Part shown: positions 15,005-23,485 of the stretch, piece after piece | How the letters are laid out: the number at the start of each line of letters is the position of its first letter | Position numbering within the stretch: the stretch's first letter is position 1 | IMG/VR virus record: IMGVR_UViG_3300025108_000062 | Span: 1-55,450 of that record | DNA: 55,450 nucleotides | Strand: one strand, 5' to 3' | Origin: a virus | The notes under the pieces: generated by a model | The model's database searches: none | Seen by the model: only the letters and a program-made list of their open reading frames with translations | What the model was told of the DNA's origin: nothing | Program-made: the position numbers and the translations under genes

Positions 15005-15111
15005 ATCGCAAAGACAGAGAATTTTTTGAAAATGTCGTATTTGGATGTTTTCTACTTTTAGCGGCTGTAGCATTTATAGCAGTGTTTATAAAACTAATTG
15101 AAAATATTTAA
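15001..15111 (+). CDS. 36-residue single-span membrane peptide
   Basis: ATG overlaps the previous stop (ATGA). A charged N-terminus (NRKDREFFENVV) is followed by a hydrophobic span with sequence FLLLAAVAFIAVFI and a short tail. Probably an inner-membrane protein; function unknown. Confidence 0.5.
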   Translation: MNRKDREFFENVVFGCFLLLAAVAFIAVFIKLIENI

Positions 15112-15127
15112 CACAAATTATCATATT

Positions 15128-15553
15128 ATGAAAAAAACAATATTACTAGGATTTGGTTTAGCCGTTCCTATTTGGGGAGTTACATTTTGGTCAGCACAAA
15201 ATGCAAAGAGTGTAGAAATCGTAGAAAAGGTAGTGTTGTCTGAACCAGAAAAGGTTGAAGCACACGTCTTTCTAACTAAATGGCAGATTGATAAAATGTC
15301 ATCTTCCTTCAGCGAAGATTCACACCCTTCCGATACCGTTAAATTTAACAGCATTGTTAGAAAAGATGGAAGCGGTTGGAGGATTTCTTCCACACACTTG
15401 GTTAAAGGTTCAGAAAGGTATCCAACACCAAAAGGTCCGTATTACGTGGTTGACTCATCATATGTTGACCACTCGGGAGATTTTAAATCTTGCATCGAAT
15501 ACGCAGATAGCTATAAAGAGTTTCATGATTATATCGTGGTAAGTCCTGAATAA
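15128..15553 (+). CDS. Hypothetical protein with signal peptide or anchor
   Basis: 141 residues. MKKTILLGFGLAVPIWGVTF at the N-terminus is a signal peptide or membrane anchor with an AQNA-type end; the rest is soluble with two SS-rich stretches and SERYPTPKGPYYVV. Start at 15128 is preferred to an in-frame ATG at 15098 because it gives a clean signal sequence. Unrecognised; the envelope location is inferred. Confidence 0.6.
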   Translation: MKKTILLGFGLAVPIWGVTFWSAQNAKSVEIVEKVVLSEPEKVEAHVFLTKWQIDKMSSSFSEDSHPSDTVKFNSIVRKDGSGWRISSTHLVKGSERYPTPKGPYYVVDSSYVDHSGDFKSCIEYADSYKEFHDYIVVSPE

Positions 15554-15574
15554 GTAATACTACAACTTAATCGT

Positions 15575-16198
15575 ATGGAGAACACAGTAGAGTTATTAGG
15601 ACATTATGGATCAGATGAAACAATTGCGTGCAGCGCTTGGACATCAACATCAAGAAAACTGAATGAAGAAAAACGAAAAAGAATTCCGGAGCTCCTCAAC
15701 ATGCTTTGGAGCGAGGGACACGAAACCCCTTTTGAAAAATGCAGCGTTCATTTTCTTATTGATTGTGATATCGCCTCTCATATTCATTTACTTAAGCATA
15801 GATTATCTTCGCTTAATGCAGAGTCGGCACGATACAAAGAACTAAAAGAGGATAAAATGTTTGTTCCTGAAGATTGGCCAGCATTTTGGCAGGAAATGTT
15901 AGTGTCTTATACACAAAAAGGGAATGAGCTTTACCATCAGTGTGTCGGTGAATTGACTGATACACTAGGACGTAAACGAGCAAAAGAATCTGCCCGCTTC
16001 TTTAAGACTTACAATAGCCGCATCCAAGCAGATGTACAATTTAATTTACGTTCTTTCGCCAATTTTATTAAACTGCGTAAAAGCCAACACGCGCAAAAGG
16101 AGATTAGAGAAATCGCTGAAAAAATGCTTAACTGTGTTATGCTTATTGAAGGCAATCCCTTTAAACACACACTAAAAAGTTGGCACAAAATTATTTAA
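15575..16198 (+). CDS. thyX: FAD-dependent thymidylate synthase ThyX
   Basis: 207 residues. The ThyX signature RHRxxS(x)nS appears as KHRLSSLNAES (74-84, first Arg replaced by Lys), with HETPFE at 50-55 and a FFKTYNSRIQADVQFNLRSF segment for flavin/dUMP binding. Makes dTMP from dUMP with methylene-THF and NADPH. T4 uses the unrelated Td enzyme; ThyX is common in marine T4-like phages. Lies just upstream of the dCMP hydroxymethylase gene. Confidence 0.92.
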   Translation: MENTVELLGHYGSDETIACSAWTSTSRKLNEEKRKRIPELLNMLWSEGHETPFEKCSVHFLIDCDIASHIHLLKHRLSSLNAESARYKELKEDKMFVPEDWPAFWQEMLVSYTQKGNELYHQCVGELTDTLGRKRAKESARFFKTYNSRIQADVQFNLRSFANFIKLRKSQHAQKEIREIAEKMLNCVMLIEGNPFKHTLKSWHKII

Positions 16199-16207
16199 AA
16201 AAACATT

Positions 16208-16645
16208 ATGAAAAAAGCAGCATTATTATCAACACTTATTCTTTTAACCTCATTTTTAATCAAGTATGGAGTAGAGGCATACGTATCTCGTCCACCCGAT
16301 TATCCAGACGGCCCAACCGTAAATGCCGATAATTTGTACACGGATTACGCTACGAGTACATTTTATAACTCAGCAAACATGGGTCAAGACAGCTTATTTA
16401 CGGGAACATCTATTAGATACCACGTTAATGGTGAAATGCTTGCAAAGGCTGGAATTAAAAATGGAAAACTGCATGGCCCGTTTGACTCTTGGTACGAGAA
16501 CGGACAGAAACATATTTCTTTGGTTTGGAACAATGGAGAAAAATTCAAGAATTTTAAAGCGTATTTTCCTAATGGTAAGCGCATCCCTGGCGATGCTAAT
16601 GTTCTCGCAGAGCGAATTTTTTCTGGTGAAATCATTGAAGAGTAA
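16208..16645 (+). CDS. MORN-like repeat protein with N-terminal membrane segment
   Basis: 145 residues: signal/anchor MKKAALLSTLILLTSFLIK, then a stretch with GTSIRYHVNGEMLAKAGI, KLHGPFDSWYENGQ and NGEKFKNFKAYFPNGKR, which are MORN/YwqK-type Y-x-NG repeats. Such repeats occur in phage and bacterial surface proteins of mostly unknown role. Location is likely periplasmic or outer face of the inner membrane. Confidence 0.68.
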   Translation: MKKAALLSTLILLTSFLIKYGVEAYVSRPPDYPDGPTVNADNLYTDYATSTFYNSANMGQDSLFTGTSIRYHVNGEMLAKAGIKNGKLHGPFDSWYENGQKHISLVWNNGEKFKNFKAYFPNGKRIPGDANVLAERIFSGEIIEE

Positions 16646-16652
16646 TTTGTTA

Positions 16653-16681
16653 TTTACAAATACCGCGTAATAGTGTAGAAT
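16653..16681 (+). promoter_or_regulatory. Gene 42 promoter fused to the start codon
   Basis: TTTACA 16653-16658, 17-nt spacer, TAGAAT 16676-16681, then 6 nt and the ATG at 16688: predicted leaderless. Confidence 0.75.
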
Positions 16682-16687
16682 ATAGTT

Positions 16688-17419
16688 ATGCAAACTAAGG
16701 ATATCCGCGATCTGTTTATTGATCTATATAACACAGAAAAATACGTTACCGATAAAACAGGTGTAAAAACACTTGAAATTGTTGGTGCATCTTTTACTGC
16801 TGATGAAGTATCAATATTCGGTACTCCTAATAATGAGTATATCAAAAGAGAAATTGATTGGTATCTTAGCGAAAGTCTTTATGTGTATGACATTCCTGAA
16901 AAAACGCCTGAAATATGGAAACAGATATCATCGACAAAAGGCAAGATTAATTCTAATTACGGTCAGCTGATCTTTAGTAAAGAAAACCATAAGCAATACA
17001 ACCACGTATGCCAGCAACTCTTATGTGATCCAAATTCACGAAGAGCTGTTATGATTTACCAAAGACCTACTATGCATGACGATTTTAGTGTTGATGGTAT
17101 GTCTGATTTCATTTGCACTAACGCTGTACAATATATGGTCCGTGACAACGCTCTTCATGCTGTTGTTCAAATGCGATCAAATGATGTTGTGTTTGGTTAC
17201 AGAAATGATTATGCCTGGCAAAAGTTTGTCCTTGATCGTCTAGTAAAAGATCTAAATGATTTTGGTGAAAATACTTATTCAGCCGGTGACATTACTTGGC
17301 AAGTAGGATCTTTACACGTATACGAACGCCATTTCAAGTTTATTGATAAGGAAATCGAAGCAAGAAAAAAGGCTGATGAAGTTCAATCTCTTGCTCAATC
17401 ATCGATGGGTGACTCATGA
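16688..17419 (+). CDS. 42: dCMP hydroxymethylase (T4 gp42-like)
   Basis: 243 residues, T4 gp42 length and pattern: DKTGVKTLEIVGASFTADE (22-40), YIKREIDWYLS, DIPEKTPEIW, INSNYG, GMSDFICTNAVQYM with catalytic Cys143, and MRSNDVVFGYRNDYAWQKFV, where the Asp of RNDYAWQ matches the T4 Asp that gives dCMP rather than dUMP specificity. Converts dCMP to 5-hydroxymethyl-dCMP. Together with the alpha-glucosyltransferase downstream it implies glucosylated hydroxymethylcytosine DNA. A plain thymidylate synthase is the alternative but fits less well. Confidence 0.93.
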   Translation: MQTKDIRDLFIDLYNTEKYVTDKTGVKTLEIVGASFTADEVSIFGTPNNEYIKREIDWYLSESLYVYDIPEKTPEIWKQISSTKGKINSNYGQLIFSKENHKQYNHVCQQLLCDPNSRRAVMIYQRPTMHDDFSVDGMSDFICTNAVQYMVRDNALHAVVQMRSNDVVFGYRNDYAWQKFVLDRLVKDLNDFGENTYSAGDITWQVGSLHVYERHFKFIDKEIEARKKADEVQSLAQSSMGDS

Positions 17420-17841
17420 AGTTTAACGCATCTCAACTAGATAGCGATTTTTATCTCGCTCGAGCTAAGGCAGAGGCGGCCGAAATCTTTTCAAAGACAA
17501 GTACCCGTTTAAAAAGGTCATTCAACCAAATTTTAGAAACAACTTTGTACGGCCATGCTCCTGAAGTATTTCTTATAAAAGAAATGGGATTTACTGATGA
17601 TACTAGAAAATATAAAGACGTTATTGATGCGGAGAATAGTTTTGTAGAAGTAAAAGTAACTGAAGGTGACTATTACGTTCCGTATGTTTTAAAGAGAGCC
17701 AACCGTGCTCGTCAAGACGCGTGGAGAGAATACCCGGATATTCTATATATTTTTATCGGAGACAAGGTGACTGCAGACTATAGCCTCCACGGCATTTACT
17801 ATTGGAATAAAAATAAGAAACAATTTGTTTTACAAAATTGA
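17416..17841 (+). CDS. PD-(D/E)XK nuclease-like protein coupled to gp42
   Basis: 141 residues, start overlapping the gene 42 stop. Contains FLIKEMGFTDDTRKYKDVID then FVEVKVTEGDYYVPY, giving a D...ExK arrangement typical of PD-(D/E)XK nucleases, followed by YPDILYIFIGDK. Could act on unmodified cytosine DNA in the way that T4 nucleases degrade host DNA, or could be non-catalytic; no family is recognised with certainty. Confidence 0.55.
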   Translation: MKFNASQLDSDFYLARAKAEAAEIFSKTSTRLKRSFNQILETTLYGHAPEVFLIKEMGFTDDTRKYKDVIDAENSFVEVKVTEGDYYVPYVLKRANRARQDAWREYPDILYIFIGDKVTADYSLHGIYYWNKNKKQFVLQN

Positions 17842-17857
17842 TAAAATATAATATAAT
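17829..17857 (+). promoter_or_regulatory. Early promoter fused to a start codon
   Basis: TTTACA 17829-17834, 17-nt spacer, TATAAT 17852-17857, then 6 nt and ATG 17864: predicted leaderless. Confidence 0.72.
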
Positions 17858-17863
17858 AACAGC

Positions 17864-18217
17864 ATGGAAAGTAAAAAAGAATCGATTAAGGTTTTAGAAG
17901 AGTGCGCAGATTTACAGATAAAAAAGTCTAATGACTACCAAAATCCTAACTCACGTATAAAACAGACAGATTATTATCCTCGTGGAATTGTGTCAATTCT
18001 TGATATTGTCCACGCAAAAGTTCTTCGTATGCAATCCGTTCTTGAGGCAATGGAATACGACACAGAATATACCCAAAACTTTGAATCTTTGGAAGACTCT
18101 GCAAAAGATTTGATTAATTATTCTTCATTCATGGTTGCATACATGCGGCATGGTATTGAAGGTCAATCGCCTGACCGCGATTTTCTAAACCGCAAAAAAC
18201 CTACAGGTCATAAATAA
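17864..18217 (+). CDS. DUF1599-like (nucleotide-modification-associated) protein
   Basis: 117 residues. ECADLQIKKSNDYQNPNSR, a SILDIVHAKVLRMQS helix and SLEDSAKDLINYSSFMVAYM match the pattern I know as DUF1599 / nucleotide modification associated domain 1, an all-alpha family found beside base-modification genes. Its location between dCMP hydroxymethylase and glucosyltransferase supports a role in modified-nucleotide metabolism, perhaps nucleotide binding or hydrolysis. The last codons His-Lys-stop make a CATAAATAA box before the next gene. Confidence 0.72.
   Translation: MESKKESIKVLEECADLQIKKSNDYQNPNSRIKQTDYYPRGIVSILDIVHAKVLRMQSVLEAMEYDTEYTQNFESLEDSAKDLINYSSFMVAYMRHGIEGQSPDRDFLNRKKPTGHK
18209..18216 (+). 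promoter_or_regulatory. Late-like box (CATAAATA) fused to agt start
   Basis: One mismatch to TATAAATA; ends exactly 5 nt before the ATG at 18222 and overlaps the upstream stop codon. Same arrangement as 37721-37728. Confidence 0.35.
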
Positions 18218-18221
18218 TTTT

Positions 18222-19457
18222 ATGAAAATAATACATATATTAGGCAGAGGGATTGAAGGTTGCGGTGTAACACGATTTACATTAGAAATAAAAAATTGGG
18301 CCTTATCTAAGGGATGGGATTATAAAATTTATGCAACTAAAGATAAGCGTTGGACTCGGGCTAAATCCCACATTTTAGGAGAAAACGTAATTGAACAAAA
18401 ATTTGGCAATAAACCTTCTAGAGGTGATAGTGTTTGCGGCGTTGATAATATCATTGAAGATGCAAAAGATGCTGATATGGTAATTATCGGTTCGCTACCA
18501 TCGAAAGGGCATCCAGATGATTGTATTGAAAACTTTAGTAAGCTTATTAGCAGTATTGATACTAAAGTTGTTATGATTCAACATGATCATAAAATGATGT
18601 CAATCCGTAGGAATGCAGTCCTCGACGAAACAATTAAAAAGGCTGATGTTATATTCTCTTATTCTACAAAGAGTCCTTTTATGAATTATTGCAGAACTGT
18701 TGGAACAAACGCAGCGCTACACAATTTTTGTAATGGGATTGACATTTCAACAATTAAAAATGAGTATTGGAAATCAATTGAAGAGCAAGATGAAAATCAT
18801 TTAAAATGGATCGGCCGTAGTGCGTATTGGAAAGGATTTGATGTTCTTTTTGATTTATATGAAAACAACGCAAAAAACCAAGGTTTTCTTTTTACGTTAG
18901 AAGGAATGGAACGATCAATTCAGTTTGTAGATATACGCAAAAAATACGATTTTCATCATCCAGACAGCGACTTTGGTTTTAATTTAGAATACGACACTAA
19001 GCCATATGTGTTTTCAGCATACAAATACACTGAAATGCTTGAAAGATTATCTAAATGCGCCTTTGGTTTTCAGCTAACATATCTTCAGCCTGAATACATT
19101 CAAAATTTTATTGAATTTACTCACTTAGAAATTGTTGCGGCTGGATGCATTCCAATATTTAGAAAGTCTTATGGCGATCATTGCTATCATTTGCAAACTG
19201 GTAATGCAATGACTGCTGATAACGATAATGGAACAATTTGGCTAGGAGAAGTTGGCTCAGATCACGCACAAAATATGGAGTTAATTAATCAATTAAGAAA
19301 AGATTCTGTAATGCGTGATGAATGGAGACATAAAGCATATGAGTACTATTATTCTCATAATTCGCCTGATTCATCGTTTAATGATTTCTTTAATAAAGTG
19401 AAAAAAACAAATAAAGAAACTAATCGTATTATAAACATCGAAGAATTTTTTGCATAA
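18222..19457 (+). CDS. agt: DNA alpha-glucosyltransferase (T4 AGT-like)
   Basis: 411 residues against 400 in T4 AGT. Matching blocks: ILGRGIEGCGVTRFTLE at the N-terminus, MIQHDHKMMSIRRN with KKADVIFSYS, LKWIGRSAYWKGFDVLFD, LEGMERS, MLERLSKCAFGFQLTYL, and FTHLEIVAAGCIPIF. GT-B fold enzyme that moves glucose from UDP-glucose to hydroxymethylcytosine in DNA, protecting it from restriction. Its presence with gp42 makes glucosyl-hmC DNA likely. Stop lies 1 nt before the next start. Confidence 0.92.
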   Translation: MKIIHILGRGIEGCGVTRFTLEIKNWALSKGWDYKIYATKDKRWTRAKSHILGENVIEQKFGNKPSRGDSVCGVDNIIEDAKDADMVIIGSLPSKGHPDDCIENFSKLISSIDTKVVMIQHDHKMMSIRRNAVLDETIKKADVIFSYSTKSPFMNYCRTVGTNAALHNFCNGIDISTIKNEYWKSIEEQDENHLKWIGRSAYWKGFDVLFDLYENNAKNQGFLFTLEGMERSIQFVDIRKKYDFHHPDSDFGFNLEYDTKPYVFSAYKYTEMLERLSKCAFGFQLTYLQPEYIQNFIEFTHLEIVAAGCIPIFRKSYGDHCYHLQTGNAMTADNDNGTIWLGEVGSDHAQNMELINQLRKDSVMRDEWRHKAYEYYYSHNSPDSSFNDFFNKVKKTNKETNRIINIEEFFA

Positions 19458-19458
19458 A

Positions 19459-20655
19459 ATGAAAAACAAATATAATTACGCTTCGTGCGTTCCACTTATA
19501 GGTGGTGAAACAATCGCAATGGAAAACGCCTTTGAAAAAAGACCTGAGTATATTTTATCGTATTCGCCTTTTCAAGACAACGACTCACAACTTCTAAATC
19601 ATTATAATAATGAAGTTCCATATTATTTAATTGATCAAGGGGATGAAAAGAAAAGTTATGTGGATGTAGTAAACGCTGTATGTCCATGTGCTGGGTTATC
19701 TTCACTTAGTCCATCAGCTTCTATAGATAATAAAGCAAACGATTGGATGGTTGAATCTGCAAAATACGTTTTAGGTAAAGTTAAACCTAAAGTTTTTTGG
19801 GGAGAAAACGCTCCTCGTCTTGCTTCAAAAATGGGTGGTCCTATCGTAAAAAAATTAAGAGATGTAGCAAAAGAAAATGGTTATACTCTTCTCTTATATA
19901 AAACAAAATCAAAACTTCACGGCCTAAGCCAAACTAGGGACAGATCTTTTTACTTTTTCTGGAAAGGAAAAAGAATTCCATATATGCCTTTTTATCATCG
20001 TCCACACGAAAGAATTGAAGATACTATTATAAATTCATTTGTGTCTGATGATGATCCTATGAATAAGTTGACAAACACTGGTAAACCAACAGAAAATCCT
20101 TTTTACAAATATGTTTTAGAAGAAATTGAAGGCGGTATTACTCATAGACAATTTTTTGATAAGATTGAAAAAACTATTAATCCTATGGATTATATAGAAA
20201 AACATGGTATAGAATATGATAAAGTTGCGGTTTGGATGGAAGACAATGGTTATCCTAAAAAAGCAGAAAGATGCTTGCAGGTTCATAAAAAGCTAAAAGC
20301 TGGAGGAAACGTTATGCGCAAATTAACCGAAATACCTAAGGATTACATTGGTGCTTTCGTTGGTCATATGCCAACATGTCTTACACACCCACATAAAGAT
20401 AGATATCTTACTATTCGTGAGTGTTTAGCGATTATGAAAATGCCAAAAGAGTTTCAACTTCAAGGAGGAAAAAGAAATCTTAATATGATTTGTCAAAATG
20501 TTCCTGTTACTACAGCTACAGACATGGCGTTAGGTATTAAAGATTGGCTCAATGGAAAATTAAATAGTCGTGAAGCAGATTTTGCTATCGCTGATAATAA
20601 AAAACAAACAATAGAATTTGAGGAAAATGTTCAAACCATTGAATCTTTCATTTAG
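19459..20655 (+). CDS. C5-cytosine DNA methyltransferase family protein
   Basis: 398 residues with the conserved motifs in order: motif I-like CVPLIGGETIAMENAF, motif IV AVCPCAGLSSLS (catalytic Cys of PC), motif VI WGENAPRL (ENxP), motif VIII LSQTRDRSF (QxRxR), a long target-recognition region, motif IX-like YLTIRECLAIMKMP, and motif X CQNVPVTTATDMAL. Expected reaction is SAM-dependent transfer to C5 of cytosine. C5 is already substituted in hmC DNA, so its role here is puzzling: it may act before replacement is complete, act on host DNA, or have a changed reaction. ATG 19459 is preferred to TTG 19450. Confidence 0.85.
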   Translation: MKNKYNYASCVPLIGGETIAMENAFEKRPEYILSYSPFQDNDSQLLNHYNNEVPYYLIDQGDEKKSYVDVVNAVCPCAGLSSLSPSASIDNKANDWMVESAKYVLGKVKPKVFWGENAPRLASKMGGPIVKKLRDVAKENGYTLLLYKTKSKLHGLSQTRDRSFYFFWKGKRIPYMPFYHRPHERIEDTIINSFVSDDDPMNKLTNTGKPTENPFYKYVLEEIEGGITHRQFFDKIEKTINPMDYIEKHGIEYDKVAVWMEDNGYPKKAERCLQVHKKLKAGGNVMRKLTEIPKDYIGAFVGHMPTCLTHPHKDRYLTIRECLAIMKMPKEFQLQGGKRNLNMICQNVPVTTATDMALGIKDWLNGKLNSREADFAIADNKKQTIEFEENVQTIESFI

Positions 20656-20658
20656 TGG

Positions 20659-20687
20659 TGTACAAACAGACAAAACAGTAGTATAAT
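20659..20687 (+). promoter_or_regulatory. Early-type promoter for uvsX
   Basis: TGTACA 20659-20664, 17-nt spacer, TATAAT 20682-20687; uvsX ATG 21 nt beyond. Confidence 0.72.
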
Positions 20688-20708
20688 ATCTACAAGCTAA
20701 AAACAGAT

Positions 20709-21758
20709 ATGTCATTATTAGAAAAACTTAAAAAATCATCCCGCTCCGCGGGTGCAGCTGTCCTTTCAGAATCAAAACTTTTTTCTGAAAAAGAATTGAC
20801 ACCAACACCGGTGCCAATGATCAACGTCGCGCTGTCTGGCTCAATCGATGGCGGACTTGCCTCAGGCCTTACAGTATTGGCCGGCCCATCAAAACATTTT
20901 AAAACATCATTTGCGCTTTTAATGGCTGCTGCTTATTTGAAAAAACATGATGATGCGGTTCTTATGTTTTATGATTCAGAATTTGGATCACCACAATCTT
21001 ACTTTGAATCTTTCGGAATTGATACTTCGCGTGTACTTCACACACCTGTTACTAACATTGAAGAACTGAAGTTTGATATTGTACACCAATTAAATGAGAT
21101 TGATCGCAAAGATAAAGTCATTGTTGTAATTGACTCTGTTGGAAATATTGCTTCTAAGAAAGAAGTTGAAGATGCTGAAAATATGAAATCAGTTGCTGAT
21201 ATGACACGGGCAAAAGCTCTTAAAGGTCTTTTTAGAATGATTACACCAACACTAACTCTTAAAGATATTCCTCTTCTTGCTATTAATCACACATACATGG
21301 AACAAGGTATGTTCCCAAAAGCTATTGTTTCAGGTGGAACTGGTGTAATGTATTCTGCTGACAATGTTTGGATTATCGGCCGCCGACAAGAAAAAGACGG
21401 CACCGAAATCAAAGGTTACCACTTTGTTGTAAACGTCGAAAAGTCTCGTTTTGTTAAAGAAAAATCTAAAATTCCTATTTCAGTTTCTTGGGAAGGTGGC
21501 ATTCAGAAATGGTCTGGTTTACTCGATGTAGCTCTAAAAACCGGTCACGTCGTTAAGCCTAAAAACGGTTGGTATCAAGCGAAAAATCCAGCTAATGGCG
21601 AAGAGCTCTGCGGAAATGTTCGTGCTAAGCAAACTTTAGAAAAGGCTTTCTGGGAACCAGTTTTTGAAAATACTGACTTTGCACAAGATATTGAAAAGAT
21701 GTTTAAAATTGGAACAGTAGAAATGGTAATAGAGGAGGTTGAAGATGCCAGCGAATAA
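20709..21758 (+). CDS. uvsX: Recombinase UvsX (RecA-like)
   Basis: 349 residues. Walker A GPSKHFKTSFAL (T4 UvsX style, lacking the usual second Gly), Walker B VVIDSVGNIAS, LLAINHTYMEQGMFPK followed by VSGGTGVMYSADNVW for the L2 region, and an acidic C-terminus. Strand-exchange ATPase for recombination-dependent replication and repair, working with gp46/47 and gp41. The next gene starts inside its 3' end. Confidence 0.95.
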   Translation: MSLLEKLKKSSRSAGAAVLSESKLFSEKELTPTPVPMINVALSGSIDGGLASGLTVLAGPSKHFKTSFALLMAAAYLKKHDDAVLMFYDSEFGSPQSYFESFGIDTSRVLHTPVTNIEELKFDIVHQLNEIDRKDKVIVVIDSVGNIASKKEVEDAENMKSVADMTRAKALKGLFRMITPTLTLKDIPLLAINHTYMEQGMFPKAIVSGGTGVMYSADNVWIIGRRQEKDGTEIKGYHFVVNVEKSRFVKEKSKIPISVSWEGGIQKWSGLLDVALKTGHVVKPKNGWYQAKNPANGEELCGNVRAKQTLEKAFWEPVFENTDFAQDIEKMFKIGTVEMVIEEVEDASE

Positions 21759-22071
21759 AGTAAACGTCGACAGATATATTCAATTTGTTGAAAAAGGTGA
21801 TAGTGAATTGTATGCATTAAAGGTTGTACAAGGTCCTTATACTGGTGTAATATATACCTATGGTAAAGTTGAAATCAAAGGTACAGTTGATGAACCAGTT
21901 GTAAAATTTGACTTTGCAATTAATGAAGTTCCTAAAGGAAAAAAGAAAACTAAATTAGAAAAATCTAAGGCGTTTAAAAATTTTATGGGTGATATCCTTA
22001 TCACTTTAATCGAAGAAAAAGTTAATGACGAATCTACAGAAGCTGATACTCAAGAATCTGACGAACGATGA
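21745..22071 (+). CDS. Small protein in the gene-40 position
   Basis: 108 residues; ATG 21745 preceded by AGAGGAGG. Compact beta-rich body (NVDRYIQFVEKGDSELYALK, GPYTGVIYTYGKV), a basic KGKKKTKLEKSKAF and a LGDI-like GDILITLIEEK end. It lies exactly where T4 gene 40 (a head-vertex assembly chaperone) sits, between uvsX and 41. I think it is the gp40 counterpart but this rests mainly on synteny. Overlaps uvsX by 14 nt and gene 41 by 47 nt. Confidence 0.7.
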   Translation: MPANKVNVDRYIQFVEKGDSELYALKVVQGPYTGVIYTYGKVEIKGTVDEPVVKFDFAINEVPKGKKKTKLEKSKAFKNFMGDILITLIEEKVNDESTEADTQESDER

Positions 22072-23392
22072 AGAATTTTGTCGTCAGACACTACCACACC
22101 TCAAGCCTGAATACTTTGAAAACGAGTATCGGCCTGTGTATGAACTAATACTCCAATTTTTAGGTAATTACAACAAATTACCAACATCATCTGCACTGGA
22201 TGTTGAGTTTCAAAAGTCTGATTTTATAAATAAGTCAAACAAGAATGAGATTCATAATTTAATTCTTGATTTATGTAATCATGAGAAGATTGACAGAGAA
22301 TGGCTACTGAACTCTACCGAGGAATGGTGCAAGAATAGAGCAGTCTATCTTGCTATCATCAAATCTATAAGCATCATCGATGGAAAGGAAACACAACTAA
22401 CAGATGGTGCAATCCCCGGAATATTATCCAAGGCACTCCAAGTGTCTTTTGATACAAATGTCGGCCACGACTATTTTGAAAATTCAACCCAACGATACGA
22501 TTTCTATCATGCTCAAGAAGATAAAATACCGTTTGACATATCGCTCCTTAACACCATTACAAAAGGTGGTGTTTCGAATAAAACTCTTAACATCATATTG
22601 GCAGGTACGGGTGTGGGAAAAAGTTTGGCGATGTGTCACTTCGCTAGTGCCAATCTCGCCGCTGGACTCAACGTATTATACGTTACTCTCGAAATGGCAG
22701 AAGAAAGGATTGCTGAGCGAATCGATGCTAATTTACTTGATGTCCCGATTGATCAACTTGAGACGTTGCCTCAACAACTTTTTGATACCAAAGTTGACAA
22801 ACTCAAGGAGAAGTCTAGAGGCAAACTTATCGTAAAAGAATATCCTACAGCTACAGCGCATGTCGGCCATTTTAGAGCTTTGTTTGATGAGCTAAGGCTT
22901 AAGAAAAACTTTAAGCCTGATATAGTTTATGTCGATTATCTTAACATTATGGGATCATCGCGCATTAAAGGGTTGGGTGGCTCTGTTAATACGTACTCGC
23001 TTATTAAAGCAATTGCTGAAGAACTCAGAGGTTTAGCTGTTGAGCACGATGTTCCAATCTGGTCAGCTACTCAAGTTACTCGTTCAGGTTTTGGTAATAC
23101 TGATGTTGAGTTGACAGATACTTCTGAATCCTTTGGTCTTCCTGCAACCGCTGATTTAATGCTTGCCCTTATTTCCACCGAACAGCTGGAAGGTATGAAT
23201 CAACTTATGGTAAAGCAACTTAAAAATCGATATAACGACCCAACACAGAACAAAAGATTTGTTGTTGGTATTGATCGATCTAAAATGAGACTATACGATG
23301 TTGAAGATTCAGCTCAAACTTTATCTAGTGATGAAATTACAACATCTGCAGCACCTTGCGGAAATAGCGACTTTTCAGCCTTTAAAATATAG
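22025..23392 (+). CDS. 41: Replicative DNA helicase gp41 (DnaB-like)
   Basis: 455 residues. N-terminal helical domain (LQKLILKNLTNDEEFCRQTL), Walker A GTGVGKSLAM, LEMAEERIAERIDANLL (DnaB-type), Walker B VDYLNIM and SATQVTRSG with KNRYNDPT before the C-terminus. Hexameric 5'-3' helicase of the primosome. The start at 22025 lies 47 nt inside the preceding gene but gives the N-terminus expected for the family. Confidence 0.94.
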   Translation: MTNLQKLILKNLTNDEEFCRQTLPHLKPEYFENEYRPVYELILQFLGNYNKLPTSSALDVEFQKSDFINKSNKNEIHNLILDLCNHEKIDREWLLNSTEEWCKNRAVYLAIIKSISIIDGKETQLTDGAIPGILSKALQVSFDTNVGHDYFENSTQRYDFYHAQEDKIPFDISLLNTITKGGVSNKTLNIILAGTGVGKSLAMCHFASANLAAGLNVLYVTLEMAEERIAERIDANLLDVPIDQLETLPQQLFDTKVDKLKEKSRGKLIVKEYPTATAHVGHFRALFDELRLKKNFKPDIVYVDYLNIMGSSRIKGLGGSVNTYSLIKAIAEELRGLAVEHDVPIWSATQVTRSGFGNTDVELTDTSESFGLPATADLMLALISTEQLEGMNQLMVKQLKNRYNDPTQNKRFVVGIDRSKMRLYDVEDSAQTLSSDEITTSAAPCGNSDFSAFKI

Positions 23393-23397
23393 ATATT

Positions 23398-23409
23398 GTT
23401 CATTTGAAC
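23398..23409 (+). promoter_or_regulatory. GTTCATTTGAAC palindrome upstream of an early promoter
   Basis: Perfect inverted repeat GTTCA-TT-TGAAC followed by ACCAAAA, ending 33 nt before the -35 box at 23443. Same element and spacing recur at 48111 and 48682. Candidate operator. Confidence 0.6.
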
Positions 23410-23442
23410 ACCAAAATAGGTGTATTTTCTAGAAAAAAAATA

Positions 23443-23471
23443 TGTACAATGGCTAGTTTTTATGGTAGAAT
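23443..23471 (+). promoter_or_regulatory. Early-type promoter for the SprT-like gene
   Basis: TGTACA 23443-23448, 17-nt spacer, TAGAAT 23466-23471; ATG 14 nt beyond. Confidence 0.73.
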
Positions 23472-23485
23472 CTATCTAGATAGTA

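Noticed and set aside
16688-17419. Ordinary thymidylate synthase instead of dCMP hydroxymethylase
   Set aside because: The RNDYAWQ Asp, DKTGVKT segment and length match T4 gp42, and thyX is already present nearby.
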